The notes: generated by a model not told the origin, from the sequence alone. Positions 9,735 through 20,534 are shown, numbered from the stretch's first letter. The stretch is DNA of 46,233 bases from Colwellia sp. (GCA_016745015.1 JADGDH010000007.1:1-46233); one strand, 5' to 3'. A program made the numbers and translations.

Positions 9735-10415
9735 ATGGCCAGAAATTCAATATTGGGTGTATTTGCAAAATCTCCAATTAAACCATTAGAAAAACATATT
9801 AAATTGGTTGTTAAATGTAGCAATCAACTTATCCCCTTTTTTAGCGCTTGTAGTGAACAAAACTGGAGTGAAGCAACTAAAATTCGTCGAAAATTATCAA
9901 AATTAGAACAAGATGCTGATGTTTTAAAACGCCAATTGCGTTTAGAGTTACCAGGTGGTTTATTCATGCCTGTAGACAGAGCTGATTTACTTGAATTATT
10001 GACTCAACAAGACAAAATAGCGAACAAAGCTAAAGATATTGCTGGTCGTGTTTTAGGCCGTAAATTAGAAATACCCGTTAGTTTACAAGAACAGTTCAAT
10101 GTCTATTTAGGGCGTTGTATTGAAGCGACAGAAAAGGCAGCTGAAGCCATTAATGAACTTGATGATTTATTAGAAACAGGATTTCGTGGGCGTGAAGTTG
10201 AGCTAGTTGAAAAAATGATTAATCAGTTGGATGCGATAGAGGATGATACAGATTCAATGCAAATTGTTTTACGTAAAAATTTACTTGCTCTTGAAAGTGG
10301 GTTGAATCCAGTTGATGTAATGTTCTTATATCAAATTATTGATTGGGTTGGTGATTTAGCCGATCTTGCTGAACGTGTTGGCGCACGTTTAGAAATTCTT
10401 TTAGCTAGAAAGTAG
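9735..10415 (+). CDS. DUF47 (TIGR00153/PhoU-like) family protein, Pit accessory
   Basis: DUF47-like helical protein (KSPIKPLEKHIKLVVKC ... IYQIIDWVGDLADLAERVGARLEILLAR type) immediately upstream of pit. Confidence 0.9.
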   Translation: MARNSILGVFAKSPIKPLEKHIKLVVKCSNQLIPFFSACSEQNWSEATKIRRKLSKLEQDADVLKRQLRLELPGGLFMPVDRADLLELLTQQDKIANKAKDIAGRVLGRKLEIPVSLQEQFNVYLGRCIEATEKAAEAINELDDLLETGFRGREVELVEKMINQLDAIEDDTDSMQIVLRKNLLALESGLNPVDVMFLYQIIDWVGDLADLAERVGARLEILLARK

Positions 10416-10425
10416 GGTTTAACTG

Positions 10426-11691
10426 ATGGATATTATACTTAATTCAGGCTCTATTTTAGTCATTATTGCTGCTGTTGTTGGTTTATTTATGGCGTGGGGC
10501 ATTGGTGCTAATGATGTAGCAAATGCTATGGGAACCTCAGTAGGCTCGGGTGCCTTAACTATTAAACAAGCCATTATTATCGCGATGGTATTTGAATTTG
10601 CAGGTGCTTATTTAGCAGGTGGCGAAGTAACATCAACCATTCGTAAAGGTATTATCGATGCTAGCTTCTTTGTTGATTCTCCTGAGCTACTTGTCTTTGG
10701 TATGATCTCCGCATTGTTTGCTGCAGCAACTTGGTTACTTATTGCTTCTGCATTAGGTTGGCCTGTTTCTACCACTCATTCAATCGTTGGTGCTATTGTT
10801 GGTTTTGCTGCAATGGGTGTGAGTGTTGATGCTGTAACCTGGTCTAAAGTTGGCGGTATTGTAGGTAGTTGGATAATTACGCCCCTTATTTCGGGTGTTA
10901 TTGCTTTTATTATTTTTAACAGCGCACAAAAACTTATTTTTGATACTGACAAGCCTTTACAGCAAGCAAAACGTTGGGTGCCAATGTACATGTTTTTAGC
11001 GGGTTTTGTTCTAGCCCTTGTTACCATTAAGAAAGGTTTAAAGCATTTAAATTTACATATTGGTAATGCAGATGGTTTTATTTATGCTGCTATTACGGCT
11101 GTGATTGTTGCCTTAATTGGTAAGTTTTTTATCAGCCGTCTTAAGTTTGATGAATCAGCGGCACTTAAAACTCACTATGCAAATGTAGAGAAAGTTTTTG
11201 CTATTTTAATGATTGTCACTGCTTGTGCTATGGCGTTTGCCCATGGTTCAAATGATGTGGCGAACGCTATTGGTCCACTAGCTGCGGTTGTCAGTATTGT
11301 TGATAACGGTGGTGAAATTTCTGCTAAATCAGCTATTGCTTGGTGGATTTTACCTCTGGGTGGTTTTGGTATTGTTGCTGGCCTTGCTATTTTTGGTCAT
11401 AAAGTTATTGCGACCATTGGCCAAGGTATTACCCATTTAACACCAAGTCGTGGTTTTGCTGCTGAATTAGCAGCTGCTTGTACTGTGGTTATTGCTTCTG
11501 GTGCGGGTTTACCTATTTCAACTACACAAACTTTAGTTGGTGCGGTATTAGGTGTGGGTATGGCCCGTGGTATTGCGGCGATTAACTTAGGTGTGGTGCG
11601 TAATATTGTTGTTTCCTGGGTAATTACCTTACCTGTAGGTGCAGGCTTATCAATTATTTTCTTCTGGATGATGAAGGGTATTTTTGCTTAA
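10426..11691 (+). CDS. Inorganic phosphate transporter, PiT family
   Basis: Duplicated PiT signatures GANDVANAMGTSVGSGALT and GSNDVANAIGPLAA; multiple TM segments. Confidence 0.95.
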   Translation: MDIILNSGSILVIIAAVVGLFMAWGIGANDVANAMGTSVGSGALTIKQAIIIAMVFEFAGAYLAGGEVTSTIRKGIIDASFFVDSPELLVFGMISALFAAATWLLIASALGWPVSTTHSIVGAIVGFAAMGVSVDAVTWSKVGGIVGSWIITPLISGVIAFIIFNSAQKLIFDTDKPLQQAKRWVPMYMFLAGFVLALVTIKKGLKHLNLHIGNADGFIYAAITAVIVALIGKFFISRLKFDESAALKTHYANVEKVFAILMIVTACAMAFAHGSNDVANAIGPLAAVVSIVDNGGEISAKSAIAWWILPLGGFGIVAGLAIFGHKVIATIGQGITHLTPSRGFAAELAAACTVVIASGAGLPISTTQTLVGAVLGVGMARGIAAINLGVVRNIVVSWVITLPVGAGLSIIFFWMMKGIFA

Positions 11692-11724
11692 ATCAAATAT
11701 TTTTAAGTAAAAGTATTGGATATT

Positions 11725-11765
11725 AAAAAGCCGCAACAATTTGTAATTGTTGCGGCTTTTTTAGT
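11725..11765 (+). terminator. Rho-independent terminator after pit
   Basis: AAAAGCCGCAACAAT-TTGTA-ATTGTTGCGGCTTTT then Ts; possibly bidirectional with the convergent PPIase. Confidence 0.9.
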
Positions 11766-11802
11766 TAGAAAAAACCTAACTTATGGTTAAGCTAATGACC
11801 GC

Positions 11803-12081
11803 TTAACTACGTGCAGTCACTTCTAATAAATGATAGCCAAACTGAGTTTTTACAGGGCCTTGCACTTCATTAAGTGGTGCAGAAAATACTACTTTGTCAA
11901 ACTCAGGAACCATTTGACCTGGGCCAAAAGTGCCCAAATCACCACCTTGAGCCTTTGATGGACAGTTTGAGTGTTCTTGCGCTACCTCTGCAAAATTTCT
12001 TCCGCTTTCTATTTCGGCTTTTAATGTTAAACATTGTTCTTCAGTATCAACCAATAAATGGCGTGCTGCAGCTTGAGACAT
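11803..12081 (-). CDS. PpiC-type (parvulin) peptidylprolyl isomerase
   Basis: 92-aa parvulin: AARHLLVDTEEQC, GGDLGTFGPGQMVPEFDKVVF, TQFGYHLLEV. Confidence 0.93.
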   Translation of the reverse strand: MSQAAARHLLVDTEEQCLTLKAEIESGRNFAEVAQEHSNCPSKAQGGDLGTFGPGQMVPEFDKVVFSAPLNEVQGPVKTQFGYHLLEVTARS

Positions 12082-12252
12082 AGTTTTTCCTATTTGTAGT
12101 AAAATAAAATTTAAGTAACCATAGCGTATCTTCTTGTGAATTTAAAGTTAGGTTGAATATTTTATTGTTTGCTTACGTTCATTTATGTTTGTTTATTTGT
12201 ATTGGTTTTATTAATATAAATATCGATATTTAATCATAAAAAATGATAGCAC

Positions 12253-13170
12253 ATGAATAATAGTATTTTTAATAGCAAGCTGCCTAATCTTAAACATTTA
12301 AATTATTTATTAGCGCTTGATAAGCACCAGCACTTTAACAAAGCGGCACAAGCCTGCTTTGTTAGCCAGTCTACGTTAAGTAGTGCTATTTTAAAATTAG
12401 AAGAGCAACTTTCTTGTCAATTATTAGAGCGTGATCATAAGAGTTTTATTTTCACAAGTCACGGTAAACAAGTAGTTGCTTTAGCTAAACAGTTATTATT
12501 AAGTGCTAATGAATTAATGGCATTTGCTAAGCAACAGGGCGCTTATGATTCAGGTAGCCTTCGGCTGGGTTGTATTCCTACTATAGCGCCATTTTTATTA
12601 ACAGATTTAGTTCAATTATGTCAGCAACAATTACCTAAACTTGAATTGTATTTATGTGAAGATACAACTGAAAATTTAATGGAGCAGTTGGAACAAGGTG
12701 AAATTGATTGCGCAATATTAGCTTTTCCTATTCCTAAGCATAATTTTTCTGCACAGTTATTAGGTAAAGATCATTTCTTTATTGCTGGAGAAAAAAGTTT
12801 AATCAAGAGTCTTGAACACTCATTTGACTATAGTAATTTACCTGCAAAAAGCATATTTTTATTGAACAAAGAACACTGTTTAACAGAGCATGCAGTTTCT
12901 GCTTGTCAATTGGCTGATACTAGCCGCATCAATAGTTTTTCAGCCTCAAGCTTAGCAACATTAGTACAAATGACATCGTTTCATCATGGCGTTACTTTTT
13001 TACCTAAAATGGCAATAGATAAAGGTATTGGACAATTTGAAGGTTTGACCATTAGTGAAATACAAGGCGATGTTTATCGAGAGATAGGCATGATTTGGCG
13101 TAAAAGAAGTATGCGAGAACAAACTTTTTTAGCTTTGGGTGATTTAGTCTCTAGCTTGCTTGAAAAATAA
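12253..13170 (+). CDS. LysR-family regulator, OxyR-like
   Basis: LysR HTH (FNKAAQACFVSQSTLSSAILKLEEQL). OxyR-like effector domain with CLTEHAVSAC matching the E. coli OxyR Cys199/Cys208 spacing. Confidence 0.85.
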   Translation: MNNSIFNSKLPNLKHLNYLLALDKHQHFNKAAQACFVSQSTLSSAILKLEEQLSCQLLERDHKSFIFTSHGKQVVALAKQLLLSANELMAFAKQQGAYDSGSLRLGCIPTIAPFLLTDLVQLCQQQLPKLELYLCEDTTENLMEQLEQGEIDCAILAFPIPKHNFSAQLLGKDHFFIAGEKSLIKSLEHSFDYSNLPAKSIFLLNKEHCLTEHAVSACQLADTSRINSFSASSLATLVQMTSFHHGVTFLPKMAIDKGIGQFEGLTISEIQGDVYREIGMIWRKRSMREQTFLALGDLVSSLLEK

Positions 13171-13196
13171 ACAGGAATAATGTCAAACTATTTTAG

Positions 13197-13565
13197 TTAA
13201 CTACTTACTTTGCATTTTCGAAACTTAGGCGTACTGTTTTTAGGTGATGAGATATTATTATTCGCAATCACTTTTACTTCATTATGATATTCATTAAAAA
13301 AAGCGATAAACTGTTGTAATTTTTCATTGAAAATCATTGTAGTTTCAAAAAAATCATTATGCTTATTCATTGTTTTTCTTGGTGTTATAAAAAACCTTTC
13401 AGTAACGAGTTGATTATACAAGAATATCTTTAATATCATTGGGTTTTCTGATGAATATGGTTGACTATAGAGGTTGTTAACTTGAATTACAGTGCTTTTG
13501 GCAAAACTAGACCACGAAATAATGGTAATTGAAATAATTAATAGTAATGATATTAGTTGTTTCAT
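13197..13565 (-). CDS. Hypothetical secreted protein
   Basis: Signal peptide MKQLISLLLIISITIISWSSFAKS preceded by GGAGAG RBS; no recognised family. Confidence 0.55.
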   Translation of the reverse strand: MKQLISLLLIISITIISWSSFAKSTVIQVNNLYSQPYSSENPMILKIFLYNQLVTERFFITPRKTMNKHNDFFETTMIFNEKLQQFIAFFNEYHNEVKVIANNNISSPKNSTPKFRKCKVSS

Positions 13566-13817
13566 TATGACTCTCCTGTTTAGTCCTGCTAACTTAGCAA
13601 TCAAAGTAATCTTTACTTGCATTATTACTATAATTATTTACAAATGTAAATACCACCATAATAAGGTAGGAGGCTTCTTTAGTAGGATAAGCGGTTTATA
13701 ACCACTGTAGTAAAAGTAAGTTTAGTTATATTCATATTATTAAGTAATTTTAAACTTAGGAAAGAAGAACGGCACATTACTATTAAGCATTCAAAAAATA
13801 TTAAAATTTCAAAAAAA

Positions 13818-13840
13818 AGCCAGAGATTGAATCTCTGGCT
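13818..13840 (-). terminator. Rho-independent terminator of glcB
   Basis: Perfect hairpin AGCCAGAGAT-TGA-ATCTCTGGCT; minus strand continues into a T8 tract. Confidence 0.88.
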
Positions 13841-13886
13841 ATAAATCTTTATTTTAAGTATTCTGCAACTTTTCTTCAGTTATATA

Positions 13887-16064
13887 TTAGCTATTATTAC
13901 TCGCTTTTTTATCTAATCTAAACTGATGTAATAATGGTTCGGTATAGCCACTTGGTTGTTCAGCACCAAGAAAAACCAATGCTGAAGCGGCTTTAAAAGC
14001 TATGCTATTATCAAAGTCATTACTCATGGCTTGATAACTCGGGTCATTAGCATTTTGACCATCAACAGTTCTTGCCATTTTCTCTAAACTTGTTTGCACC
14101 TGTTCTTGAGTGCAAATACCATGTTGTAGCCAGTTGGCAATATGTTGGCTAGAAATACGTAAAGTCGCTCTATCTTCCATCAAACCAACATTATTAATAT
14201 CAGGTACTTTTGAACAGCCAACACCATGATCAATCCAACGAACTACATAACCTAAAATACCTTGAGCATTATTATCAAGCTCTTCAGTAATTTCATCGTT
14301 ACTCCAATTGGTATCTGTTGCCAATGGTATTGTTAAAATATCATCTAAGCTTGCTGCTTCACGTTGCATTAAATCTTGTTGAAGTGCAAAAACATCAACA
14401 CGGTGATAATGCAATGCGTGTAATGTCGCCGCTGTTGGTGAAGGAACCCAAGCGGTATTTGCGCCAGCTTCTACATGGTTGATTTTAGTGGCGATCATAT
14501 TAGCCATTTGATCTGGTATTGGCCACATGCCTTTGCCTATTTGTGCCTTTTGACTAAACCCACAAGCTAAACCAACATCAACATTGTTATTTTCATAGGC
14601 ACCAATCCAAGGAGTTAGCTTAATGTCTGCTTTACGTGCCATAGGGCCTGCAGCCATGGATGTATGTATTTCATCGCCTGTTCGATCTAAAAATCCAGTA
14701 TTGATAAATACCACACGCTCTTTAGCTGCATGGATACAATTTTTTAAATTAACACTAGTACGTCTTTCTTCATCCATTATACCCATTTTTATGGTGTTAC
14801 GAGGTAAGGATAGAGCATCTTCAACGCGTGCAAATAAGGTGTCAGCAAACTGAACTTCATCAGGACCGTGCATTTTAGGTTTTACAATATAAATAGAACC
14901 TTCATTACTATTGCTAAGTGAGCTATTACCTTTTAAATCGTGTAAGGCAATTAATGAAGTGATCATGGCATCCAAAATACCTTCAGGTATTTCGCGATTT
15001 TGGCTATCAATAATAGCGCTGTTTGTCATTAAGTGACCAACATTACGCACAAACATTAAGCTACGACCTTTTAGGGCAATAGTATCACCTGATAACGACT
15101 GGTAATTGCGATCACTATTCATTTTGCGAGTGAATTCTTGGCCGCCTTTACTGATGTTCTCAGTTAGGTTGCCTTGCATTAAGCCAAGCCAGTTGCGATA
15201 AGCAATTACTTTATCTTCACCATCAACTGCTGCAACAGAATCTTCACAATCCATAATGGTAGTTAATGCTGACTCAAGAATAACATCACTTAACGTTGAT
15301 GGGTCTGCCTTGCCTATTTCGCTAGTTGCATCAAACACTAACTCTAGGTGCAAACCATTATGCTTAAAAACTAATGTGTTTGGTTGGTTGATACTGCCAG
15401 TAAAACCGATAAAAGCATTAACATCTTGCAGTGAACTTTGCTCGCCATTGCTTAAGCTAACCATTAGTTGTTGTTCATTTAAATGATAAGCGACAACATC
15501 TTGATGACTGCCATTGGTTAATGGAATAGCTTGATCTAAATAATCTTTTGCATAACTAATAACTTTTGCGCCACGTACAGGGTTATAAGCACCTGCTTTT
15601 TCTGCACCATTTTCACTGCTAATAACATCAGTGCCATAAAGTGCATCATACAAGCTGCCCCAACGTGCATTTACTGCATTTAAAGCAAAGCGAGCATTCA
15701 TAATAGGTACAACAAGTTGAGGACCTGCAATGCTAGCAAGTTCTGCATCAACATTTTCTGTGCTAATAGAAAAGTCATCAACCACAGGAGCTAAATAACC
15801 TATGTCAGTTAAAAACTGCTTATAGCTGGCAAAGTTAAATTTATCGCCAAAGTTATCTTGATGCCAGTTGTCTATTTTGGCTTGTAACTCATCACGCTTA
15901 ATAAGTAATTGAGCATTATCATCAGACAAGTCATTAATTATTTCAGCAAAATTTTGCCAAAACTGTGGTGAAGGTATTCCAGATTCTGGTAATGCTTCGT
16001 GTTCAATAAAGTCAAATAAATCTTGGTTTATTGTCAAACCGGCTAATTTTACTGTTTGAGTCAT
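13887..16064 (-). CDS. glcB: Malate synthase G
   Basis: 725 aa; [55 protein letters not shown] motifs. Confidence 0.96.
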   Translation of the reverse strand: MTQTVKLAGLTINQDLFDFIEHEALPESGIPSPQFWQNFAEIINDLSDDNAQLLIKRDELQAKIDNWHQDNFGDKFNFASYKQFLTDIGYLAPVVDDFSISTENVDAELASIAGPQLVVPIMNARFALNAVNARWGSLYDALYGTDVISSENGAEKAGAYNPVRGAKVISYAKDYLDQAIPLTNGSHQDVVAYHLNEQQLMVSLSNGEQSSLQDVNAFIGFTGSINQPNTLVFKHNGLHLELVFDATSEIGKADPSTLSDVILESALTTIMDCEDSVAAVDGEDKVIAYRNWLGLMQGNLTENISKGGQEFTRKMNSDRNYQSLSGDTIALKGRSLMFVRNVGHLMTNSAIIDSQNREIPEGILDAMITSLIALHDLKGNSSLSNSNEGSIYIVKPKMHGPDEVQFADTLFARVEDALSLPRNTIKMGIMDEERRTSVNLKNCIHAAKERVVFINTGFLDRTGDEIHTSMAAGPMARKADIKLTPWIGAYENNNVDVGLACGFSQKAQIGKGMWPIPDQMANMIATKINHVEAGANTAWVPSPTAATLHALHYHRVDVFALQQDLMQREAASLDDILTIPLATDTNWSNDEITEELDNNAQGILGYVVRWIDHGVGCSKVPDINNVGLMEDRATLRISSQHIANWLQHGICTQEQVQTSLEKMARTVDGQNANDPSYQAMSNDFDNSIAFKAASALVFLGAEQPSGYTEPLLHQFRLDKKASNNS

Positions 16065-16263
16065 GTTTTCCTCGCTTGCTTTGCTTGTACTCTATTTACT
16101 TAGATAAAGCTAGATGACGTTTCACTATTGGATGAAACTTCTATGTGCATCTATACTATTGTTAATAGCGTTGACTAGCAATATTAGTGTTACTATAACT
16201 ACTATTCTTTTTATGAATGTTTGAGAGTTGTTTTTGTATTTTTGTGTATGGCTGTTTTGGATT

Positions 16264-16977
16264 TCAGGAAAATAAGGGTAATAATAAAGGAACGAGCACA
16301 GGTATTATAAATGCGGTTAATACTGCGGATATTATCAATGCAACAGAACTATATGCTCCTTGATGAGGATTGTTTTTTGATAATATTATACTGCCAATAA
16401 CATGGCTGCCTGAACCAACAGAAAGCCCTATAGCTATATCACTTTTAATATTAATGAATCTAAGCCAAGAAGGACCTAATAAAGCTCCAGAAAAACCTGC
16501 TATCATAATGGAGAAAGCAGTAATAGAGCTATCCCCCTGAAGTTGCTCTGTCAAAGCAATTCCAATGGGGGTTGTTACTGATTTTAGTGATAATGCAATG
16601 GCGATTTCTTTTTGGTGGATCAATAGCATGGTTAGAGAAAAGCTTATTGTAATAACAAGTACTACACCTAGTGCAAGAATCGCTATTAATTGTTTCCAAT
16701 AACGCTTAATGTGTTTAAGTTGTTGATATAATGGATAACCTAAAGCTACGGTTGCAGGCTCTAATAATGCATTTAATCCTTGAGTTGATTGGCGGTAACT
16801 GGCGTAATTAATATTGTTGAGTAATAAATAGGGTATTAGTGCAACAATGGTTATCATCATTGGGTTTAACCATATAAGCTGCCATTTTTGTTGAACCCAA
16901 GCGACACTTTGATAAACTACCAAGGTCAATAAAGTTAGCATTAATGAATCAACTACATTTATGTTTTCTAGTAACAT
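16264..16977 (-). CDS. LrgB family membrane protein
   Basis: LrgB motif SLKSVTTPIGIAL, GSGSHVIGS, ALLGPSWLR; coupled to the upstream LrgA-like gene. Confidence 0.9.
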   Translation of the reverse strand: MLLENINVVDSLMLTLLTLVVYQSVAWVQQKWQLIWLNPMMITIVALIPYLLLNNINYASYRQSTQGLNALLEPATVALGYPLYQQLKHIKRYWKQLIAILALGVVLVITISFSLTMLLIHQKEIAIALSLKSVTTPIGIALTEQLQGDSSITAFSIMIAGFSGALLGPSWLRFINIKSDIAIGLSVGSGSHVIGSIILSKNNPHQGAYSSVALIISAVLTAFIIPVLVPLLLPLFS

Positions 16978-16978
16978 A

Positions 16979-17347
16979 TCAATAACCTTTCGTAACTGAC
17001 TCTGATTTAGTTGATAAATATTTTTCTGCTAAAAGACCAATAAAAGTTATTAATACAAATGTAGTAAATACAATTATAACAACAATAGCATAACCATAAT
17101 TTTTGATTAGTTCGAAGTGATTAATAACGCCAACAGCAGCAGGAATAAAACATACACCCATATGGCTTATAATCCATTGATTTGCTTTGTGAACTTTGTC
17201 GGGAGTAAGCCAACCTAATTGTAAAAAAAAGCAATAAATGAGCATGCCATATAAACTTGCAGGCAAGCCAGCAATTGCGCTATTGAGTAATTTTCCTGCG
17301 GTTAAGCAAATACTAATAGCAATAATAGTGTAAATAATATTTTTCAT
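16979..17347 (-). CDS. CidA/LrgA family protein
   Basis: Four-TM LrgA-like sequence (GLPASLYGMLIYCFFLQLGWL, FIPAAVGVINHFELIKNYG); stop 1 nt before the lrgB start. Confidence 0.88.
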   Translation of the reverse strand: MKNIIYTIIAISICLTAGKLLNSAIAGLPASLYGMLIYCFFLQLGWLTPDKVHKANQWIISHMGVCFIPAAVGVINHFELIKNYGYAIVVIIVFTTFVLITFIGLLAEKYLSTKSESVTKGY

Positions 17348-17397
17348 TATACTTATATTCGTTAGGTCGCTTTAGGTGTGCATATTAATGGTATTAA

Positions 17398-18345
17398 CTA
17401 TTCATGCATTTGTACTTCTCTAGCTGCTTCTATAACTAATTTTCTAAACCATACATGGCTTGCATCGTGATGTAATAAAGGGCTCCAAATCATTTTTAAT
17501 TCCATGTCAGGGATTTCAAATGGTGGTTTAACTATGATGTAATTAGTATCATTTTTATGAAGCATTGCAGCTTTAGTAGGTAAAGTAGCGATTAAATTGT
17601 CTTCAAAAGCAAGTTGCATAGCGACATGGTAGTTTCGAGTGAATACTTTAATGTCGCGTTTTTTACCTAATTTTGCTAGTGATTCGTCTACCCAGCCGAG
17701 TTTTTGAACATCATTTGGATTCATACCAACACCAACACCAAAGCCAGTTTTTGATACCCAAACATGTTTTGCAGCAAGGTATGAATTTAAATTAAATTTA
17801 GTGACTACTGAGTTTTCAGCGCTTAATAGACAAGAAAAAGAATCGCGCCAAATAGATTTTTGGTGAAAAGACTGTGGTAATTCATCGAAACGGTTTATAG
17901 CCATGTCTATTTTACCCGCTTCCACATCATGAAAAGTAACATCGCTGGGTGTCATAATATCAATAGTTATATTGGGTGCTATTTTATTCAGGAGTTTTAA
18001 TAGTTTTGGTAACAAGGTTGATGCCGCATAGTCACTGGCCATAATGCGAAATACACGGGTACTATTTTGTTCGTTAAACTCTTCTTCACCTTGTAATGTT
18101 TCTTCTAATTCAAGTAATATTTTTCTAATGGCTGGTGATAATGTTCTTGCTCTTTCAGTGGGGGACATTCCGTCAGAAGTACGTACCAATATAGGATCAT
18201 TAAATAAGGTACGTAGTCTTTTTAAACCATTACTCATCGCTGGCTGAGTTATGTTTAGTTGACTAGCAGCACGGGTTACATTTTTTTCTCTAAGTAGAAC
18301 ATCTAAATAAACAAGTAGATTTAAATCAATTTTAGAAATATTCAT
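17398..18345 (-). CDS. LysR-family transcriptional regulator
   Basis: N-terminal HTH DLNLLVYLDVLLREKNVTRAASQLNITQPAMSNGLKRLR; start taken at MNISKID; divergent to aceA and upstream of lrgAB. Confidence 0.9.
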   Translation of the reverse strand: MNISKIDLNLLVYLDVLLREKNVTRAASQLNITQPAMSNGLKRLRTLFNDPILVRTSDGMSPTERARTLSPAIRKILLELEETLQGEEEFNEQNSTRVFRIMASDYAASTLLPKLLKLLNKIAPNITIDIMTPSDVTFHDVEAGKIDMAINRFDELPQSFHQKSIWRDSFSCLLSAENSVVTKFNLNSYLAAKHVWVSKTGFGVGVGMNPNDVQKLGWVDESLAKLGKKRDIKVFTRNYHVAMQLAFEDNLIATLPTKAAMLHKNDTNYIIVKPPFEIPDMELKMIWSPLLHHDASHVWFRKLVIEAAREVQMHE

Positions 18346-18699
18346 CAGTTTAATAACTCCGAGCAAATACATAATTTAAATGAATATAAGCTAAGTTTCG
18401 ATATCAATCAATCAATATTAACGATTATTTCTTGCTATATTTTGATGTGTTTTGTTATGTTGAGCCATAACTGATTGTATTATCTTTACTAATTTTAATC
18501 GATGTTAATCTACATTTACTACTGTATTTCCCATATGAATGATGGCAATCATTGTTATATATTTCCTAAATGGTACTATTTTAAACTAAACTTTGTGTTG
18601 TTTGATGTGACAGCTTACACAAAGAGTTACATTTTAAATTTTCAATCAGGTTATAATCAAGTTTTATACTTGTCGATTAATACTACTGGAGAAAGTGAT

Positions 18700-20286
18700 A
18701 TGTCTAATTATCAAAGTGCAATTGAAGCGGTAAAAGCAATTAAAGAAAAAGCAGGTAGCTCTTGGGATGCTATAAACCCAGAATCTATAGCGCGTATGCG
18801 TGCGCAGAACAAATTCAAAACTGGTTTAGAGATTGCTCAGTACACTGCAGATATTATGCGTGCTGACATGGCTGCGTTCGATGCAGACAAAACTAAATAT
18901 ACACAATCTCTAGGTTGTTGGCATGGTTTTGTTGGTCAACAAAAAATGATTTCTATCAAGAAACATTTTGACGGTCAAACTGATCGTCGTTACTTATACC
19001 TTTCTGGTTGGATGGTAGCTGCATTACGTTCTGAGTTCGGTCCTCTTCCTGATCAATCTATGCACGAAAAAACGTCTGTAGCTTCATTGGTTGAAGAACT
19101 TTACACTTTCCTACGTCAAGCTGATGCACGTGAACTAGGCGGTCTTTTCCGTGAACTGGACGCTGCAAGCGATAGCGATAAAGCTGCGATTCAAGATAAA
19201 ATTGATAACCACGTTACTCACGTTGTGCCAATTGTTGCAGATATCGATGCTGGTTTTGGTAACGCAGAAGCGACTTACCTAATGGCTAAGCAAATGATTG
19301 AAGCGGGTGCTTGTGCTCTTCAAATTGAAAACCAAGTAGCTGATGAAAAGCAATGTGGTCACCAAGATGGTAAGGTAACTGTTCCTCATGCTGATTTCCA
19401 TTCTAAGATTCGTGCATTACGTCATGCTTTCTTAGAGTTAGGTATCGACAATGGTTTAATCGTTGCACGTACTGACTCTGAAGGTGCTGGTCTTACTAAA
19501 GAAATTGCTGTAGTTAAAGAGCCTGGTGATTCTGGTGATATCTATAACTCTTACTTAGACGTTGAAGAAATCAGCGTAGCTGACATGGAAGAAGGTGATG
19601 TATGCTTTAACCGTGACGGCAAACTTGTTCGTCCTAAGCGTTTACCTTCTGGTTTATACCAATTCCGCCAAGGTACTGGCCATGAACGTTGTGTATTTGA
19701 CTGTATTGGTGCACTTAATGCTGGTGCTGATCTACTTTGGATAGAAACTGCTGTACCAACAGTTCACGAAATTGCTGGTATGATGGATGATGTTCGTAAA
19801 GTACATCCAGATGCGAAACTTGTTTATAACAACTCTCCATCTTTCAACTGGACTATAAACTTCCGTCAGCAAACATATGACGCAATGGTTGAAGCGGGTG
19901 AAGATGTATCTGCTTATGTTCGTGCTGATTTAATGAATGTTGAATATGACGAAACTGAATTATCTGCTGTAGCTGACGAACGTATTCGTACTTTCCAAGC
20001 TGATACTGCACGTGAAGCGAACGTATTCCATCACTTGATTACGCTACCTACATACCATACTACTGCGTTGTCTGTAGACAACCTAGCTAAAGAATACTTT
20101 GGTGATGCGGCTATGCTTGGTTACGTTAAAAAAGTTCAACGTGAAGAAATTCGTCAGGGTATCGCTTGTGTGAAACATCAAAACATGTCTGGTTCAGACA
20201 TGGGTGATGATCACAAAGAATACTTTGCTGGTGAAAATGCTCTTAAAGCAGGTGGCGCGAAAAACACTTCTAACCAATTCGGTTAA
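18700..20286 (+). CDS. aceA: Isocitrate lyase
   Basis: MSNYQSAIEAVKAIKEK start with GGAGAA RBS; ICL motifs PIVADIDAGFGNAEATY and KQCGHQDGKV; the 66-codon upstream extension is unlikely. Confidence 0.95.
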   Translation: MSNYQSAIEAVKAIKEKAGSSWDAINPESIARMRAQNKFKTGLEIAQYTADIMRADMAAFDADKTKYTQSLGCWHGFVGQQKMISIKKHFDGQTDRRYLYLSGWMVAALRSEFGPLPDQSMHEKTSVASLVEELYTFLRQADARELGGLFRELDAASDSDKAAIQDKIDNHVTHVVPIVADIDAGFGNAEATYLMAKQMIEAGACALQIENQVADEKQCGHQDGKVTVPHADFHSKIRALRHAFLELGIDNGLIVARTDSEGAGLTKEIAVVKEPGDSGDIYNSYLDVEEISVADMEEGDVCFNRDGKLVRPKRLPSGLYQFRQGTGHERCVFDCIGALNAGADLLWIETAVPTVHEIAGMMDDVRKVHPDAKLVYNNSPSFNWTINFRQQTYDAMVEAGEDVSAYVRADLMNVEYDETELSAVADERIRTFQADTAREANVFHHLITLPTYHTTALSVDNLAKEYFGDAAMLGYVKKVQREEIRQGIACVKHQNMSGSDMGDDHKEYFAGENALKAGGAKNTSNQFG

Positions 20287-20359
20287 TTGTTAATTTCTTA
20301 CTATGTTAAGATGTTAAGCGTTACTTAGGGTTTGCAAAAACCTGATAAAAATTAATAAA

Positions 20360-20395
20360 GGCTAGAACTGTTAAAAGTTCTGGCCTTTTTGTTTT
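20360..20395 (+). terminator. Rho-independent terminator of aceA
   Basis: GGCTAGAACT-GTTAAA-AGTTCTGGCC followed by TTTTTGTTTTT. Confidence 0.85.
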
Positions 20396-20534
20396 TAACA
20401 GCTCTTTGTTTTAGAATATGAAGATTGTAACGGAATCGTAAGAGGAAGGGGGATGCCGTTATTATTGTTTAGCTTTGAGTAAACAATAATAACGATAATA
20501 AGAAGAACGTAACTTAATGCTTAAAAATTAAAAA

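Noticed and set aside
14623-15486. Plus-strand ORFs opposite glcB
   Set aside because: Antisense shadow ORFs without RBS or domain signal.
18502-18699. 66-codon N-terminal extension of aceA in the ORF track
   Set aside because: Conserved isocitrate lyase N-terminus begins at MSNYQSA with its own RBS; the upstream stretch is AT-rich promoter/UTR.
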